This document shows, one piece after another, positions 9,155 through 18,499 of a DNA stretch of 64,000 nt. The stretch spans positions 248,001 to 312,000 of the forward strand of contig NZ_NNRL01000157.1 of the NCBI RefSeq assembly GCF_002252505.1. Direction: 5' to 3'. Position 1 is the first letter of the stretch. Each line of letters opens with the position of its first letter. Source of the stretch: Brucella grignonensis. Lineage in GTDB: Bacteria > Pseudomonadota > Alphaproteobacteria > Rhizobiales > Rhizobiaceae. The notes beneath the pieces were generated by a model. It did no database searches. It worked only from the letters and a program-made list of their open reading frames with translations, and was not told the DNA's origin. The position numbers and the translations under genes are program-made.

Positions 9155-10057
9155 ATGACGCGCGTACAGGCGAATTTACTCCTCCTTCTGGCCGGCGTCA
9201 TATGGGGCATGGGCTTTGTGGCGCAGTCCACGGCTATGGCGAGCATCGGACCATTCCTGTTTATCGGCGTGCGTTCCGCCATCGCAGCGCTCACCGTTTT
9301 GCCGTTCTCTATTGCGGAAGCCAGGCGCTCACCGCACAAGCTTCAAAGCCCGAACTATCTCTTCTTCATGCTTGTGGGAGCCACCCTGTTTACCGGCCTT
9401 GCCCTGCAACAGATCGGGTTGATCACAACATCAGTCACCAATGCTGGCTTTCTCACCGGACTTTACGTCGTGATGGTGCCGGTGCTGGGTGTCATCATTT
9501 TCCGTAGCTGGCCCCATCCAGTCGTTTGGCCAAGTGCGGTTGCATGTCTTGCAGGTATTTTTCTTCTGTCAGGCGGAGCGTTAAGTGCACTCAAGCAGGG
9601 CGACTGGCTGGTCATTTGTGGCGCACTTTTCTGGGCCATGCAGGTCCTACTGATCAGCCGCGCCAACCTTGCGGGACGTCCGATCACGCTTAGCTGTATA
9701 CAGTTTGCCACCGCTGCTGTTGCAGGACTGGCCATCGCTCTTGCCGTCGAAGACATCAACTGGAACATCGTCGCCCTTACATGGAAAGAGCTTCTGTTTA
9801 CAGGCGTCTTTTCCTCAGGCGTTGCGTTCACCCTGCAAGCCATCGGCCAGCGCTACACCACATCGGCACAGGCCGCTATTTTCCTGTCATCGGAAGCTTT
9901 ATTTGCTGCTTTGTTTGGTGCGATATTCTTGGGGGATCGCCTGACATTCATCGGCTTCATTGGCTGCGGATTGTTGTTTGCCGCTATGCTCGTAGTGGAA
10001 CTGGTTCCCATGTTCTGGAAGCGCAAAGCGGAACCAATTCCGGCAGCTGCGGAATAA
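9155..10057 (+). CDS. EamA/DMT-family transporter
   Basis: This 300-residue inner-membrane protein has ten predicted transmembrane helices arranged as two EamA repeats, typical of drug/metabolite transporters that export amino acids or other metabolites. The first repeat begins at LLLLLAGVIWGMGFVAQ and the second near GDWLVICGALFWAMQVLL. ATG 9155 is preferred (GGGGAC upstream); ATG 9110 would add 15 residues. It ends directly against the stop codon of the convergent DUF486 gene. The substrate is not predictable. Confidence 0.85.
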   Translation: MTRVQANLLLLLAGVIWGMGFVAQSTAMASIGPFLFIGVRSAIAALTVLPFSIAEARRSPHKLQSPNYLFFMLVGATLFTGLALQQIGLITTSVTNAGFLTGLYVVMVPVLGVIIFRSWPHPVVWPSAVACLAGIFLLSGGALSALKQGDWLVICGALFWAMQVLLISRANLAGRPITLSCIQFATAAVAGLAIALAVEDINWNIVALTWKELLFTGVFSSGVAFTLQAIGQRYTTSAQAAIFLSSEALFAALFGAIFLGDRLTFIGFIGCGLLFAAMLVVELVPMFWKRKAEPIPAAAE

Positions 10058-10408
10058 TTAACCTCTGAAAATCAACGCCGCACCACCTGCGATCAATGCA
10101 AAGCCAAGCACATGATTCCAGGTGAAAGCTTCTTTCAAATAGAAGATCGAGAACAGGCTGAAGATCACAAGTGTGATGACTTCCTGCATCGTTTTGAGCT
10201 GTGCCGCTGAATAGACCTCATGCCCGATCCGATTTGCTGGCACAGCCAGACAATATTCAACCAGCGCAATACCCCAGCTGATGAAAATAACCGTTATCAG
10301 CGGCGTGCTGGTGAATTTCAGATGCCCATACCAGGCAAAAGTCATGAAAACATTGGAACCAATCAAAAGCAGGATCGGCAGAACACTCGGCGACATCAGT
10401 GCTGACAT
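10058..10408 (-). CDS. DMT-family small membrane protein (DUF486)
   Basis: This 116-residue protein has four transmembrane helices and the DUF486 pattern (FMTFAWYGHLKF near the N-terminus, FYLKEAFTWNHVLGF near the C-terminus). Such proteins belong to the DMT clan and are SMR-sized. The start at 10408 gives MSALMSPS, matching the family. It is convergent with the EamA transporter with zero spacing. Function is unknown. Confidence 0.8.
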   Translation of the reverse strand: MSALMSPSVLPILLLIGSNVFMTFAWYGHLKFTSTPLITVIFISWGIALVEYCLAVPANRIGHEVYSAAQLKTMQEVITLVIFSLFSIFYLKEAFTWNHVLGFALIAGGAALIFRG

Positions 10409-10629
10409 GGAAAGAACTTTGGGGACCGGGAGGACACTGTCGCGGCTTGGCCCGAAACCGCAAGAAACGAATAGCAAAAAGGCATGAAGATTTCGCCACA
10501 GTTACGACCACTGATTGGGCGGAAAATCACCTTAATTGCGCCACAGCCCTTAACGCGCTTACTGACTGTTCGTTTACGCTTATCGGCTAATATGAGCCTG
10601 AGCCAGGTTCCAAAATAAAAGGCAGGGAC

Positions 10630-11517
10630 ATGAGTGTTGCGTTGTCCAATCGCTTTCATCGCTATCTGATACCGGCATCTCTTGCCTTGCTGACCCTGGC
10701 TGCCGGTTGTTCCGGGGAACGTCCACCACGTCCGCAGGCCGAAATAGGCAATGCCGATATGATGCCACCGGCCCCTGTCGCCTCTGCCCCTGCTGCTTCT
10801 GTCAATGCGCCACACGAAGAGCGTGTTGTTGGACTGGCCGAAGAAATCGAAAACAATGCCAATGAGATGACGACGCAGAGCCAGCCGCATTATACCGGCG
10901 ATTACGGTTTTGCGGCGCCTGTTCAAAACCCGGTCAGCACCGCCGAGAATATTTATGCGATGTCCAATTCGGATGCGGCCTGTCGGACACGCCTGAAGCG
11001 TCTGGGTGTTGTCTTCACCGAGAAGTCGCCTATCAATCAGAGCGGCAGCTGCCGCATCGATAATCCCATCGAAGTCAGCGGCTTCAATAGTGGTTCAATC
11101 GCTTTCAAACCAGCGGCAACACTCAATTGTCAGGTCACGGAAGCATTCGCGCGCTGGATCAAAGGTGATCTGCAACCATCGGCACGCCTGCGCTACCTCT
11201 CCGGCGTCAATACGATTCACAATGCCGGTGGTTACTCATGTCGGACAATGAATCATCGCCGTGGTGCCAAAATGTCTGAGCATTCACGTGGCAATGCCAT
11301 CGACGTTACCAAGATCGTGCTGAACAACGGTAAAAGCATCACCGTGCGCAGACCCGGCTTCTTTGCCTTTCGCGAAAAAGGCCTGCTCAACAGCGTCCGT
11401 TCCGATGCTTGCGATTACTTCACCACGGTACTCGGCCCCGGCTATAATCGCGAGCATGCCGATCACTTCCACTTCGATCTGATGCAACGTCGCAGCGGTT
11501 ATCGCGCTTGCAAGTAA
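10630..11517 (+). CDS. Extensin-like family lipoprotein, possible LAS-type peptidase
   Basis: This 295-residue protein starts with a lipoprotein signal ending in a lipobox (LTLAAGC, Cys at about residue 27), then a Pro/Ala-rich spacer, then the C-terminal domain called extensin-like (about residues 115-295). Within it, SEHSRGNAIDV and EHADHFHFD have the spacing of the zinc-binding motifs of LAS peptidases such as VanY and MepA (His and Asp in the first, His in the second). Four or more cysteines may form disulfides. I infer an envelope protein anchored in a membrane that may cut peptidoglycan peptides; this activity is not demonstrated for the family to my knowledge. Confidence 0.75.
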   Translation: MSVALSNRFHRYLIPASLALLTLAAGCSGERPPRPQAEIGNADMMPPAPVASAPAASVNAPHEERVVGLAEEIENNANEMTTQSQPHYTGDYGFAAPVQNPVSTAENIYAMSNSDAACRTRLKRLGVVFTEKSPINQSGSCRIDNPIEVSGFNSGSIAFKPAATLNCQVTEAFARWIKGDLQPSARLRYLSGVNTIHNAGGYSCRTMNHRRGAKMSEHSRGNAIDVTKIVLNNGKSITVRRPGFFAFREKGLLNSVRSDACDYFTTVLGPGYNREHADHFHFDLMQRRSGYRACK

Positions 11518-11523
11518 TAAAAC

Positions 11524-11547
11524 AAGCCCGGTTGAACCGGGCTTTTT
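11524..11547 (+). terminator. Terminator of the extensin-like gene
   Basis: An 8-bp stem (AGCCCGGTT / AACCGGGCT) with almost no loop is followed by TTTTT. It lies 6 nt after the stop codon. Confidence 0.85.
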
Positions 11548-11600
11548 CGATTCTGTTTCATCCGCTTAGCGAAGCATGCTGAATCAGTTCCCGAACTTGC

Positions 11601-11990
11601 TCACTCAGCAGGAACTGGTGTTGGCTGACCGCTCTTGTCGAGCGCTACCATCACGAACTCACCATGCGTCACGAGATCCATTGCATCCGCAAGATAGCGC
11701 TGCGCCCAGGCCTCCACCCGCAGCGTTATCGACGTGCGGCCAACCCGCGTGATCTCGGTATAAACACATAGAATATCCCCGATTTTCACCGGCTTGGCGA
11801 AAGCCATTTCACGTACTGCCGCAGTGACGACACGGCCCTTGGCGCGCTCTGCAGCACGGATGCCGCTGGCCGTATCCATCTGTGCCATAACCCAGCCGCC
11901 GAAAATATCGCCAGCCGAATTGGTGTCTTTCGGCATTGCCTGCGTACGCACGGTCAGCATGCCCTTGGGCGCGTTAGTATCGTTCATCAA
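11601..11990 (-). CDS. Acyl-CoA thioesterase, YciA-like hotdog protein
   Basis: This single-hotdog-domain thioesterase of 129 residues belongs to the YciA/BACH type. The segment NSAGDIFGGWVMAQMDTAS at residues 23-41 holds the catalytic Asp and the family's GG turn. YciA-type enzymes hydrolyse acyl-CoAs in the cytosol, with broad chain-length range. Two consecutive Met codons (11990 and 11987) may start it. It stands alone between convergent and divergent neighbours. Confidence 0.85.
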   Translation of the reverse strand: MMNDTNAPKGMLTVRTQAMPKDTNSAGDIFGGWVMAQMDTASGIRAAERAKGRVVTAAVREMAFAKPVKIGDILCVYTEITRVGRTSITLRVEAWAQRYLADAMDLVTHGEFVMVALDKSGQPTPVPAE

Positions 11991-12215
11991 TAAATCCTTC
12001 GATCATCTGAAATGAGTCAAGGTGAGTATGCTGTAAGCCTTAATCAAGGAAAAGTGCGACATCCGCACCGCAGCCGTGCAAATCAAGCATGAGGCAACCT
12101 CCTAAATATTAAAAACTTAATTATTAATCACGATCAAAACAGCGACAATAATTTAAAGTAAAAATAACAATTTCCTGCCATATAAACGGCTAAGCCATAC
12201 ACATCGGGGGATAGT

Positions 12216-12779
12216 ATGAGATTAATTATTACATCATCAATTGCTACATTAGTACTTTTATTTGCAACCAACGCAGAAGCTTCAGCCGGACTTGCAGCTG
12301 CAAATATTAATCTTCGTACCGGTCCCGGCACACAATATCCATCCATGGGCAGCATCCCCAATGGGGTTGTGCTCAATGTCGCTGGCTGCACGAGTGGGTA
12401 TGGCTGGTGCCGCGTCAACTATCGTGGCCTTGATGGCTGGGCTTCATCAAATTACATCGCGGTTCAGACCGGCGGTGGCGGTTACACCACCAATGACAAT
12501 TTTGGATCGACCGCTGCAGCGATCGGCATACCACTGATCGCCGGATTGGTGATCGGTTCGGCAATCAATAACAATCGATGGGATGACGGTCCAAATTGGG
12601 GGCCTCGCCCCTACGGCCCGGGTTGGGGTCCAGGTCCATATCGTCCGGGTCCGGGTTGGCGCGGACCGGGTCAGTGGGGACCGCCTCGTCCACATTGGGG
12701 CGACCGGCCCGGCTGGAATGATCATCCGGGTTTTCACCCAAATTTCTACGGCCCCGGTAATCGCTGGCGTCCACGATGA
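12216..12779 (+). CDS. Exported SH3-domain protein with Gly/Pro/Trp-rich tail
   Basis: This 187-residue protein has a signal peptide (MRLIITSSIATLVLLFATNAEA), a bacterial SH3 domain (about residues 25-85, with ANINLRTGPGTQYP and YRGLDGWASSNYI), a hydrophobic segment with glycine spacing (IGIPLIAGLVIGSAI), and a low-complexity tail of about 70 residues built on GPGW/GPRP units. SH3 domains of this type often bind peptidoglycan. The ribosome site is GGGGGA, 5 nt before the ATG. The upstream 150 bp are unusually AT-rich for this genome, a feature often bound by MucR/H-NS-like silencers. Confidence 0.8.
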   Translation: MRLIITSSIATLVLLFATNAEASAGLAAANINLRTGPGTQYPSMGSIPNGVVLNVAGCTSGYGWCRVNYRGLDGWASSNYIAVQTGGGGYTTNDNFGSTAAAIGIPLIAGLVIGSAINNNRWDDGPNWGPRPYGPGWGPGPYRPGPGWRGPGQWGPPRPHWGDRPGWNDHPGFHPNFYGPGNRWRPR

Positions 12780-12786
12780 GCACCAC

Positions 12787-12860
12787 CTCCTGACAGCCTG
12801 ATGTCAGGAGCGACAGAAAACTGAGATGCGGTGCGGTGGATTTAACCACTGCACCCTTTT
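12787..12860 (+). terminator. Double hairpin after the SH3 gene
   Basis: Two stems follow the stop codon. The first is a perfect 9-bp stem (CTCCTGACA / TGTCAGGAG, 12787-12810). The second (12830-12855) has ten pairs with one mismatch and is followed by CTTTT. The second looks like the terminator; the first may protect the mRNA end. Confidence 0.6.
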
Positions 12861-12891
12861 CATTTGAGTTGCGAAATTCCATATTGGGGAC

Positions 12892-15702
12892 ATGGCTTCC
12901 TCAAAAGATAAATACTCTCAGGATTCGCGCAAACTGACTGGCCAGACTGGCGGTTTCGGTGAAGCACCTCAGCCCGATTTTTCGGGTGCGCCGCTTTCCG
13001 GGTCCATTTCCGATTGGGCAAAAGAGATCAGCGATGCGGCCACCAAGCCTCAGGCCAAGGCGAAACCGGCCAAAGCCGCAAAGCCCCCCAAAAAAGTGCC
13101 TGAACGCAGCAAGGAATCATCGCGTAGCGCACGCGGCACTTCGATGGGCGGCGCTGCCTCTGCCAAAGAACGTGCCGCAGCAGGCCTCAATCCGGTAGCA
13201 GGACTGGACATCAGCCTCGAAGACGCAGCCGAGTTTAGTCCTTCGGGCGCGACCGCAACCGTTCAGGCGCTTTCCGATCTGATTGAATCCGGCAATCCGC
13301 TGTTCAAGAACGGCGAGTTATGGACCCCGCACCGTCCTGCCCGCCCGGAAAAATCCGAAGGTGGCATTGCGATCCAGATGGAATCGAGTTTTGAGCCGTC
13401 CGGCGATCAGCCCACTGCCATTCGCGATCTGATAAGCGGCCTTGAAGATCAGGACCGCACGCAGGTTCTTCTCGGTGTTACTGGCTCCGGTAAAACCTTC
13501 ACCATGGCGAAGGTCATACAGGAAACGCAGCGCCCCGCGCTTATTCTTGCTCCAAACAAGACACTGGCAGCGCAGCTTTATGGCGAGTTCAAGAACTTCT
13601 TCCCGAACAATGCGGTCGAATATTTCGTTTCCTACTACGATTACTATCAGCCCGAAGCCTATGTGGCGCGGTCGGATACTTATATCGAAAAGGAATCGAC
13701 CGTAAACGAACAGATCGACCGTATGCGTCACGCGGCAACGCGTGCTTTGATCGAGCGCGATGACGTCATTATCGTCGCGTCTGTTTCATGCATCTACGGT
13801 ATCGGTTCGGTTGAAACCTATACCGCCATGACGTTTGAGATGAAGATCGGCGACCGGCTCGACCAGCGCCAGCTTCTCGCCGATCTCGTGGCGCAGCAAT
13901 ATAAGCGGCAGGACATCAACTTCGTGCGCGGCTCGTTCCGGGTGCGAGGCGATACGATTGAAATCTTCCCGGCGCACTTGGAAGACCGCGCATGGCGTAT
14001 TTCTCTGTTTGGCGACGAGATCGAGACCATCACAGAATTTGATCCGCTGACCGCCCAGAAAACCGGCGATCTGCAGTCGGTCAAGATTTACGCGAATTCG
14101 CACTATGTAACGCCGCGCCCGACGCTCAATCAGGCGATCAAATCTATTCAGGAAGAATTGCAGCATCGTCTTGCAGAACTGACCCGCGCAGGCCGACTGC
14201 TTGAGGCACAGCGCCTTGAGCAGCGCACCAATTTCGACCTTGAAATGCTCGAAGCAACCGGCGTCTGCAACGGTATCGAAAACTATTCACGCTATCTGAC
14301 CGGCCGTCAGCCGGGCGAACCGCCGCCGACCCTTTTCGAATATATTCCAGACAATGCACTCGTTTTCCTCGACGAAAGCCATGTCACGGTTCCGCAGATT
14401 GGTGGTATGTATCGCGGCGACTTTCGGCGCAAAGCAACGCTTGCCGAATATGGCTTCCGCCTGCCCTCCTGCATGGACAACCGTCCGTTGCGCTTTGAGG
14501 AATGGGACGCCATGCGTCCACAGACCATCGCAGTTTCGGCAACGCCCGGCAAATGGGAAATGGAAGAAGCTGGCGGCGTGTTTGCCGAACAGGTCATCCG
14601 CCCAACCGGCCTGATCGACCCGCCGGTGGAAGTTCGCCCTGCGAAAAATCAGGTTGATGATGTGCTGGGCGAAATCCGCGAAACTGCGCGCAAGGGCTAT
14701 CGCACGCTCTGCACGGTGCTGACCAAGCGCATGGCCGAAGACCTGACCGAATATCTGCACGAACAAGGCGTTCGCGTGCGTTATATGCACTCGGACATCG
14801 ATACGCTGGAACGTATCGAAATTATCCGCGACTTGCGCCTTGGCGCTTTCGACGTGCTGGTGGGGATCAACCTGCTGCGCGAGGGCCTCGACATTCCGGA
14901 ATGCGGTTTCGTCGCCATTCTGGATGCCGACAAAGAAGGTTTCCTGCGTTCGGAAACTTCGCTGGTGCAGACCATCGGTCGTGCGGCGCGTAACGTCGAC
15001 GGCAAGGTCATTCTTTACGCTGATAACATCACCGGCTCGATGCAGCGCGCGATGGATGAAACCAGCCGCCGCCGCGAAAAGCAGGAGGCCTACAACCTCG
15101 AACATGGCATCACGCCTGCTTCGGTGAAGAAGAATATCTCGGACATTCTCAATTCGGTTTACGAACAGGACCACGTCCGCGCCGATATTTCAGGCTTTGC
15201 CGAAGAAGGTTCGATGATGGGCAACAATCTTGCCGCCCATCTCGAACATCTGGAAAAGCAGATGCGCGATGCTGCTGCCGATCTCGACTTCGAGAAGGCC
15301 GCGAGACTGCGTGATGAGGTCAAGCGCCTGCGAGAAATGGAACTGGCAATTGCCGATGATCCGATGGCGCGTGAAGTGGAACTTGAGAGCCCTGTAACGG
15401 GTCGTACCAAAGGTCGCCACAATGCGGGTCGTAAGGCGCATCGCACAGTCGATGACGAGCCGAAAAAATCGCTGTTCGCCAAGCCTTCGCTCGACAATAT
15501 GGGCCCGGGAACGGATACGGCAAAGCCGCTGTTCCGCAAGAATACGCTGGATGAAATGACCGTTAAGCGGACGGAAAAACCGGCGGGTGCGGATGATGCT
15601 CTGCTTCGGCGTGAACGTTCGGGTATCGGCTCTTATGAAGACCCCGCTGAAACGGCCCGCAAAAAGCGTCGCCCCGGCAAGACTGGCCGACCGGGGCGGT
15701 AA
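12892..15702 (+). CDS. uvrB: Excinuclease ABC subunit B
   Basis: UvrB is the damage-verifying helicase of nucleotide excision repair; it works with UvrA and UvrC in the cytosol. The core starts near residue 160. Walker A is GVTGSGKT at 195-202, followed by the beta-hairpin region ([12 protein letters not shown]), the helicase motifs, and the UVR domain that binds UvrC ([24 protein letters not shown]). The protein is 936 residues against about 670 in E. coli. The excess is an N-terminal, Lys/Pro/Ala-rich extension of about 160 residues and a basic tail of about 120; both look disordered. The ATG has GGGGAC directly upstream. Confidence 0.97.
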   Translation: MASSKDKYSQDSRKLTGQTGGFGEAPQPDFSGAPLSGSISDWAKEISDAATKPQAKAKPAKAAKPPKKVPERSKESSRSARGTSMGGAASAKERAAAGLNPVAGLDISLEDAAEFSPSGATATVQALSDLIESGNPLFKNGELWTPHRPARPEKSEGGIAIQMESSFEPSGDQPTAIRDLISGLEDQDRTQVLLGVTGSGKTFTMAKVIQETQRPALILAPNKTLAAQLYGEFKNFFPNNAVEYFVSYYDYYQPEAYVARSDTYIEKESTVNEQIDRMRHAATRALIERDDVIIVASVSCIYGIGSVETYTAMTFEMKIGDRLDQRQLLADLVAQQYKRQDINFVRGSFRVRGDTIEIFPAHLEDRAWRISLFGDEIETITEFDPLTAQKTGDLQSVKIYANSHYVTPRPTLNQAIKSIQEELQHRLAELTRAGRLLEAQRLEQRTNFDLEMLEATGVCNGIENYSRYLTGRQPGEPPPTLFEYIPDNALVFLDESHVTVPQIGGMYRGDFRRKATLAEYGFRLPSCMDNRPLRFEEWDAMRPQTIAVSATPGKWEMEEAGGVFAEQVIRPTGLIDPPVEVRPAKNQVDDVLGEIRETARKGYRTLCTVLTKRMAEDLTEYLHEQGVRVRYMHSDIDTLERIEIIRDLRLGAFDVLVGINLLREGLDIPECGFVAILDADKEGFLRSETSLVQTIGRAARNVDGKVILYADNITGSMQRAMDETSRRREKQEAYNLEHGITPASVKKNISDILNSVYEQDHVRADISGFAEEGSMMGNNLAAHLEHLEKQMRDAAADLDFEKAARLRDEVKRLREMELAIADDPMAREVELESPVTGRTKGRHNAGRKAHRTVDDEPKKSLFAKPSLDNMGPGTDTAKPLFRKNTLDEMTVKRTEKPAGADDALLRRERSGIGSYEDPAETARKKRRPGKTGRPGR

Positions 15703-15730
15703 TCCAAGAACATCGAGCAAGACCCAATGT

Positions 15731-15835
15731 TTAGAGCGCATCCCGAAAAATGTGAAACAGTTTTCGGGCAAGATGCACGTAAAAACAAATGATTAGAGCG
15801 TCGATCTGATCCAATCAGATCAAAACGCGCTCTAA
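15731..15835 (+). repeat. Two-hairpin intergenic repeat, full-length copy (105 bp)
   Basis: This full copy runs from TTAGAGCGC to GCGCTCTAA, which form 9-bp terminal inverted repeats. Hairpin 1 holds CCCGAAAAATGTGAAACAG and TTTTCGGG; hairpin 2 holds GATCTGATccAATCAGATC. Its last bases include the stop codon of the Kazal gene on the other strand. Length and structure recall the Bru-RS palindromic elements of Brucella. Confidence 0.8.
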
Positions 15836-16287
15836 CGACACTGGCCGCCGTCGGTAATGCGGTAACCCGCACGTTCTGCTTCACAACGATTTGGGAATGT
15901 CTGCCTGTCGTTACCGCGACGTGCGCAAACCGGCATATATTCTCGAGTGCACGCACCGGCGCCTGGACGTCCAGGTCTGTTGCCCTGATGTGGCGGACGG
16001 CCCGGTCGTCCCCCTCCCCAGCCCGCGTCGGCTCCCGGTCTTGAACTACACTGACCGTTTCCAACAATCCGATAGCCATCGGCACGAGCCTGACAGGCAT
16101 TGCCAAAAGTCTTGCGTGAATGGCCGCGCTCACCACAAACCGGCGCATAAATCATCGGGCACATCTGCGGCTGCGATGGAGCCGGCCGCACCGGAGGCCT
16201 ATAATCCGGGCCACCTTCAGCGACGCAACCCGCCAGAAAAATGGCACTCGCGATCAACCCCAAGCGGCTAATTCTGCTTAGAAGCAT
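15832..16287 (-). CDS. Lipoprotein with two Kazal-type inhibitor domains
   Basis: This 151-residue protein has a lipoprotein signal peptide with lipobox (IFLAGC). Two Kazal-like domains follow: CPMIYAPVCGERG..TFGNACQARADGY..GQC at about residues 39-75, and CTREYMPVCARRG..TFPNRCEAERAGY..GQC at about 114-150. A Gly/Pro/Arg linker joins them. Kazal domains classically block serine proteases, with the P1 residue just after the second cysteine. Here a role against host or own proteases at the cell surface is inference. The start 16287 is supported by GAGAG upstream. The TAG stop lies inside the adjoining repeat element, so the true ancestral C-terminus may have been altered. Confidence 0.8.
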   Translation of the reverse strand: MLLSRISRLGLIASAIFLAGCVAEGGPDYRPPVRPAPSQPQMCPMIYAPVCGERGHSRKTFGNACQARADGYRIVGNGQCSSRPGADAGWGGGRPGRPPHQGNRPGRPGAGACTREYMPVCARRGNDRQTFPNRCEAERAGYRITDGGQCR

Positions 16288-16434
16288 TGCTCTCTCCCTC
16301 TCATATCTGAATGCTAAAATGGCCCAGAAACCTCCAAGAACAAGGAAGTATTGGAAGATAATCGGCATCATTATCAGCAACCGCATATCGACAAGTCGTA
16401 AACATGCATTACTCTACATTCTCAGAGCGGGATA

Positions 16435-17355
16435 ATGGGCGGAATCAGCTGCATGAGTCGTCTGCATATAACGATAGCGACATTTGCATTCATGCAACTC
16501 TTTTGCTGGCCTGAAAGCATCAACGCGACAGCACAGACAGCGGCCAATTCCGAATCCCTGGTTTATGGTCCGCCCATGCCATCCGAGAAGAGCACGCCTA
16601 CTGTTGATCGAATTTGCCAGCTCATAGAAATCAATGCCGAAGCTCAAGGAATTCCGAAGGACTTCTTCGCACGGCTCATCTGGAAAGAAAGTCGCTTCGA
16701 TCATCGCGCAGTAAGCCCGGTCGGCGCACAAGGCATCGCGCAATTCATGCCTTATACCGCCAAAGAGCGCGGCCTTGCCGACCCGTTCGATATAGAACAG
16801 GCGATCCCCGCGTCCGCCGACTTCCTAAGCGAACTCAAACGCGCTTTCGGGAATTGGGGTTTGGCCGCTGCTGCTTATAATGCCGGTCCAACCCGCGTTT
16901 CCAACTGGATGCGCTCGGGCGGATTTCTTCCGCTGGAAACGGAAGACTACGTTCTCGATCTCACAGGTGCTCCCGCTGATAATTTCGCATCCGGCAGCGA
17001 GATCACCAACAAGCCCCTCGACGCAAAACTCAGTTTTGCGGAAGCTTGCCAGCGCCTGCCGATCATTCGCACGGCTACAATACCCATGTCGCGCATCAAG
17101 CCCAAACCCTGGGGCATTCAGGTTGCGGGCAACTTTCGACGCAGCGTCGCCGTTAATCAGTGGAGCAGGCTACGCAAACAATTCTCTTCGGTGCTCGCGA
17201 GTCACAATCCAGTCATTAGCCGCGTACGCACCCCGATGGCCCGACGTGGCATTTATGCTGTGCGCATCGGAGCCGACAGCCGAGGCGAAGCCGACAACAT
17301 TTGCTCTAAACTTCGCGCGGCAGGTGGTGCATGCATAGTTTTGCGCAATCGATAA
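16435..17355 (+). CDS. Lytic transglycosylase with SPOR domain
   Basis: This 306-residue envelope enzyme combines a signal peptide, an SLT domain and a C-terminal SPOR domain. The SLT domain (about residues 60-165) has the catalytic Glu in LIWKESRFDHRAV and the downstream GAQGIAQFMPYTA and AAAYNAGPTRV motifs. Such enzymes cleave peptidoglycan with 1,6-anhydro product. The SPOR domain (about 225-305) normally binds denuded glycan at the septum, so a role at division sites is plausible. ATG 16435 and ATG 16453 are both possible; each leaves a usable signal peptide. It is divergent from the Kazal lipoprotein. Confidence 0.85.
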   Translation: MGGISCMSRLHITIATFAFMQLFCWPESINATAQTAANSESLVYGPPMPSEKSTPTVDRICQLIEINAEAQGIPKDFFARLIWKESRFDHRAVSPVGAQGIAQFMPYTAKERGLADPFDIEQAIPASADFLSELKRAFGNWGLAAAAYNAGPTRVSNWMRSGGFLPLETEDYVLDLTGAPADNFASGSEITNKPLDAKLSFAEACQRLPIIRTATIPMSRIKPKPWGIQVAGNFRRSVAVNQWSRLRKQFSSVLASHNPVISRVRTPMARRGIYAVRIGADSRGEADNICSKLRAAGGACIVLRNR

Positions 17356-17764
17356 GCAAATGAGCATGCTATACCTTAGTATGAATCGATATATTGCCTT
17401 TGGCCTGTGCTATTTTGGTATTGGATGAGCAATATTCTCGTAATTTTTGTAAAGATTCGAGTCGATACCGTTAAGAAGATAACCAATCTCATATTCCATG
17501 AAGAATTTGCTTGCCAAATTACGCATCATAGATCAGTCTTCAACCGTCCGGGCAATTTGAGTACAAACGGAAGACTGGAAGAACGGCGCGCCGGAACCGC
17601 TAGAAGTTCCGGGTCAGAGATTAGTCTCTGGCAATGATCGGTTCCTTTCCTATGTCGAGAACTGCCTGCATGACCCTCTGCCGGGTGTGTGGTGCGTTCG
17701 GCGGAAGTTGTAATTCCACTGTCTTTTAATAAAGCGGTGGCGCCAAGGAAAAGGAACGGATCCC
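17356..17764 (+). promoter_or_regulatory. Structured leader region upstream of cspA
   Basis: This 409-bp stretch has no supported gene. Its downstream half probably encodes the cspA 5' untranslated RNA. It contains a perfect 7-bp stem (CCGGAAC / GTTCCGG, 17591-17612) followed 2 nt later by CAGAGA-TTAG-TCTCTG (17615-17630). Long structured leaders are typical of cold-shock genes, where they control translation by temperature. The ribosome site AAGGAA is near 17751. Confidence 0.5.
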
Positions 17765-17980
17765 ATGGCACAGACCGGACAGGTCAAATTCTTCAACTCC
17801 GAAAAAGGTTTCGGATTTATCAAGCCTGATGATGGCGGTGCAGACATTTTTGTCCATATCTCTGCCGTACAGGCTTCAGGTTTGGCTGGACTGGCCGACA
17901 ACCAGAAGGTTTCCTACGAGACTGAACCGGATCGTCGCGGCAAAGGTCCAAAGGCTGTAAACATCTCGGTTACTGACTAA
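17765..17980 (+). CDS. cspA: Cold-shock protein, CspA family
   Basis: This 71-residue OB-fold protein binds single-stranded nucleic acid. RNP1 (KGFGFIKP, residues 14-21) and RNP2 (DIFVHIS, 27-33) are intact. It acts as an RNA chaperone in the cytosol. A long upstream region with stable hairpins and a strong terminator downstream indicate a single-gene unit. The family has several paralogues in these genomes, so the number of this one cannot be told. Confidence 0.95.
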   Translation: MAQTGQVKFFNSEKGFGFIKPDDGGADIFVHISAVQASGLAGLADNQKVSYETEPDRRGKGPKAVNISVTD

Positions 17981-18010
17981 GTCCGAAATTTTACAGAACA
18001 AGAATTTGAT

Positions 18011-18034
18011 CCCCGGCTAACGCCGGGGTTTTTT
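18011..18034 (+). terminator. cspA terminator
   Basis: A 7-bp stem (CCCCGGC / GCCGGGG) with a 4-nt loop is followed by six T residues, 30 nt after the cspA stop. Confidence 0.9.
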
Positions 18035-18499
18035 ATTAGGCTGAGTACATCTAGGCCGTGGTGACGATTTAACTTATCAGCGGCGCGAGCGGGATTTTGG
18101 CGCTGGCGAGGAGAAGTGAGCGATGAGGCGTTATTCCTCCTTGAGCGAACTTCGACAAAGCCAGAGGAGAAATCCGCCGCGTCCTTTGAGGGATATGGCG
18201 AAAAAACAAAGAGATAGAGCATTTCCAATGATTCAAAAAAACAGGAAATGCTCTAAAACGAATAGTCAGAGCGCCGATTTTGTCCAATCCGCTCGCAACA
18301 CGTTCCAGATCGCAGCGCTCGAAATATTACCAACACTGCATTTAATTTACCGCATAACAGTGTTTTCAACCGCCCCTTCACCATTGTTCAGCCTCCATTC
18401 ATGTCAAGACTATTAACTTGTCATTCATGATTGATGCGGTGCGCCAACCCGGCCCTGCATATCACCAAAATTGTAGTTGTGCTTCTGAAGGAGCGGACA
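18035..18499. other. Gene-free stretch between cspA and the BA14K gene
   Basis: No protein gene is convincing here. The stretch holds an unexplained GC-rich segment (about 18060-18185) and a partial two-hairpin repeat (18187-18300). After these comes an AT-richer part that should carry the promoter of the BA14K-type gene. Confidence 0.5.
18187..18300 (+). repeat. Partial two-hairpin repeat, hairpin-2 copy
   Basis: The core is TAGAGCATTTCC ... GGAAATGCTCTA (18214-18255), a long stem, preceded by GCGAAAAAACAAAGAGA. This segment is almost identical, in opposite orientation, to the copy at 63347-63453. The first hairpin is missing; a degenerate CAGAGCGCC arm follows it. Confidence 0.7.
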
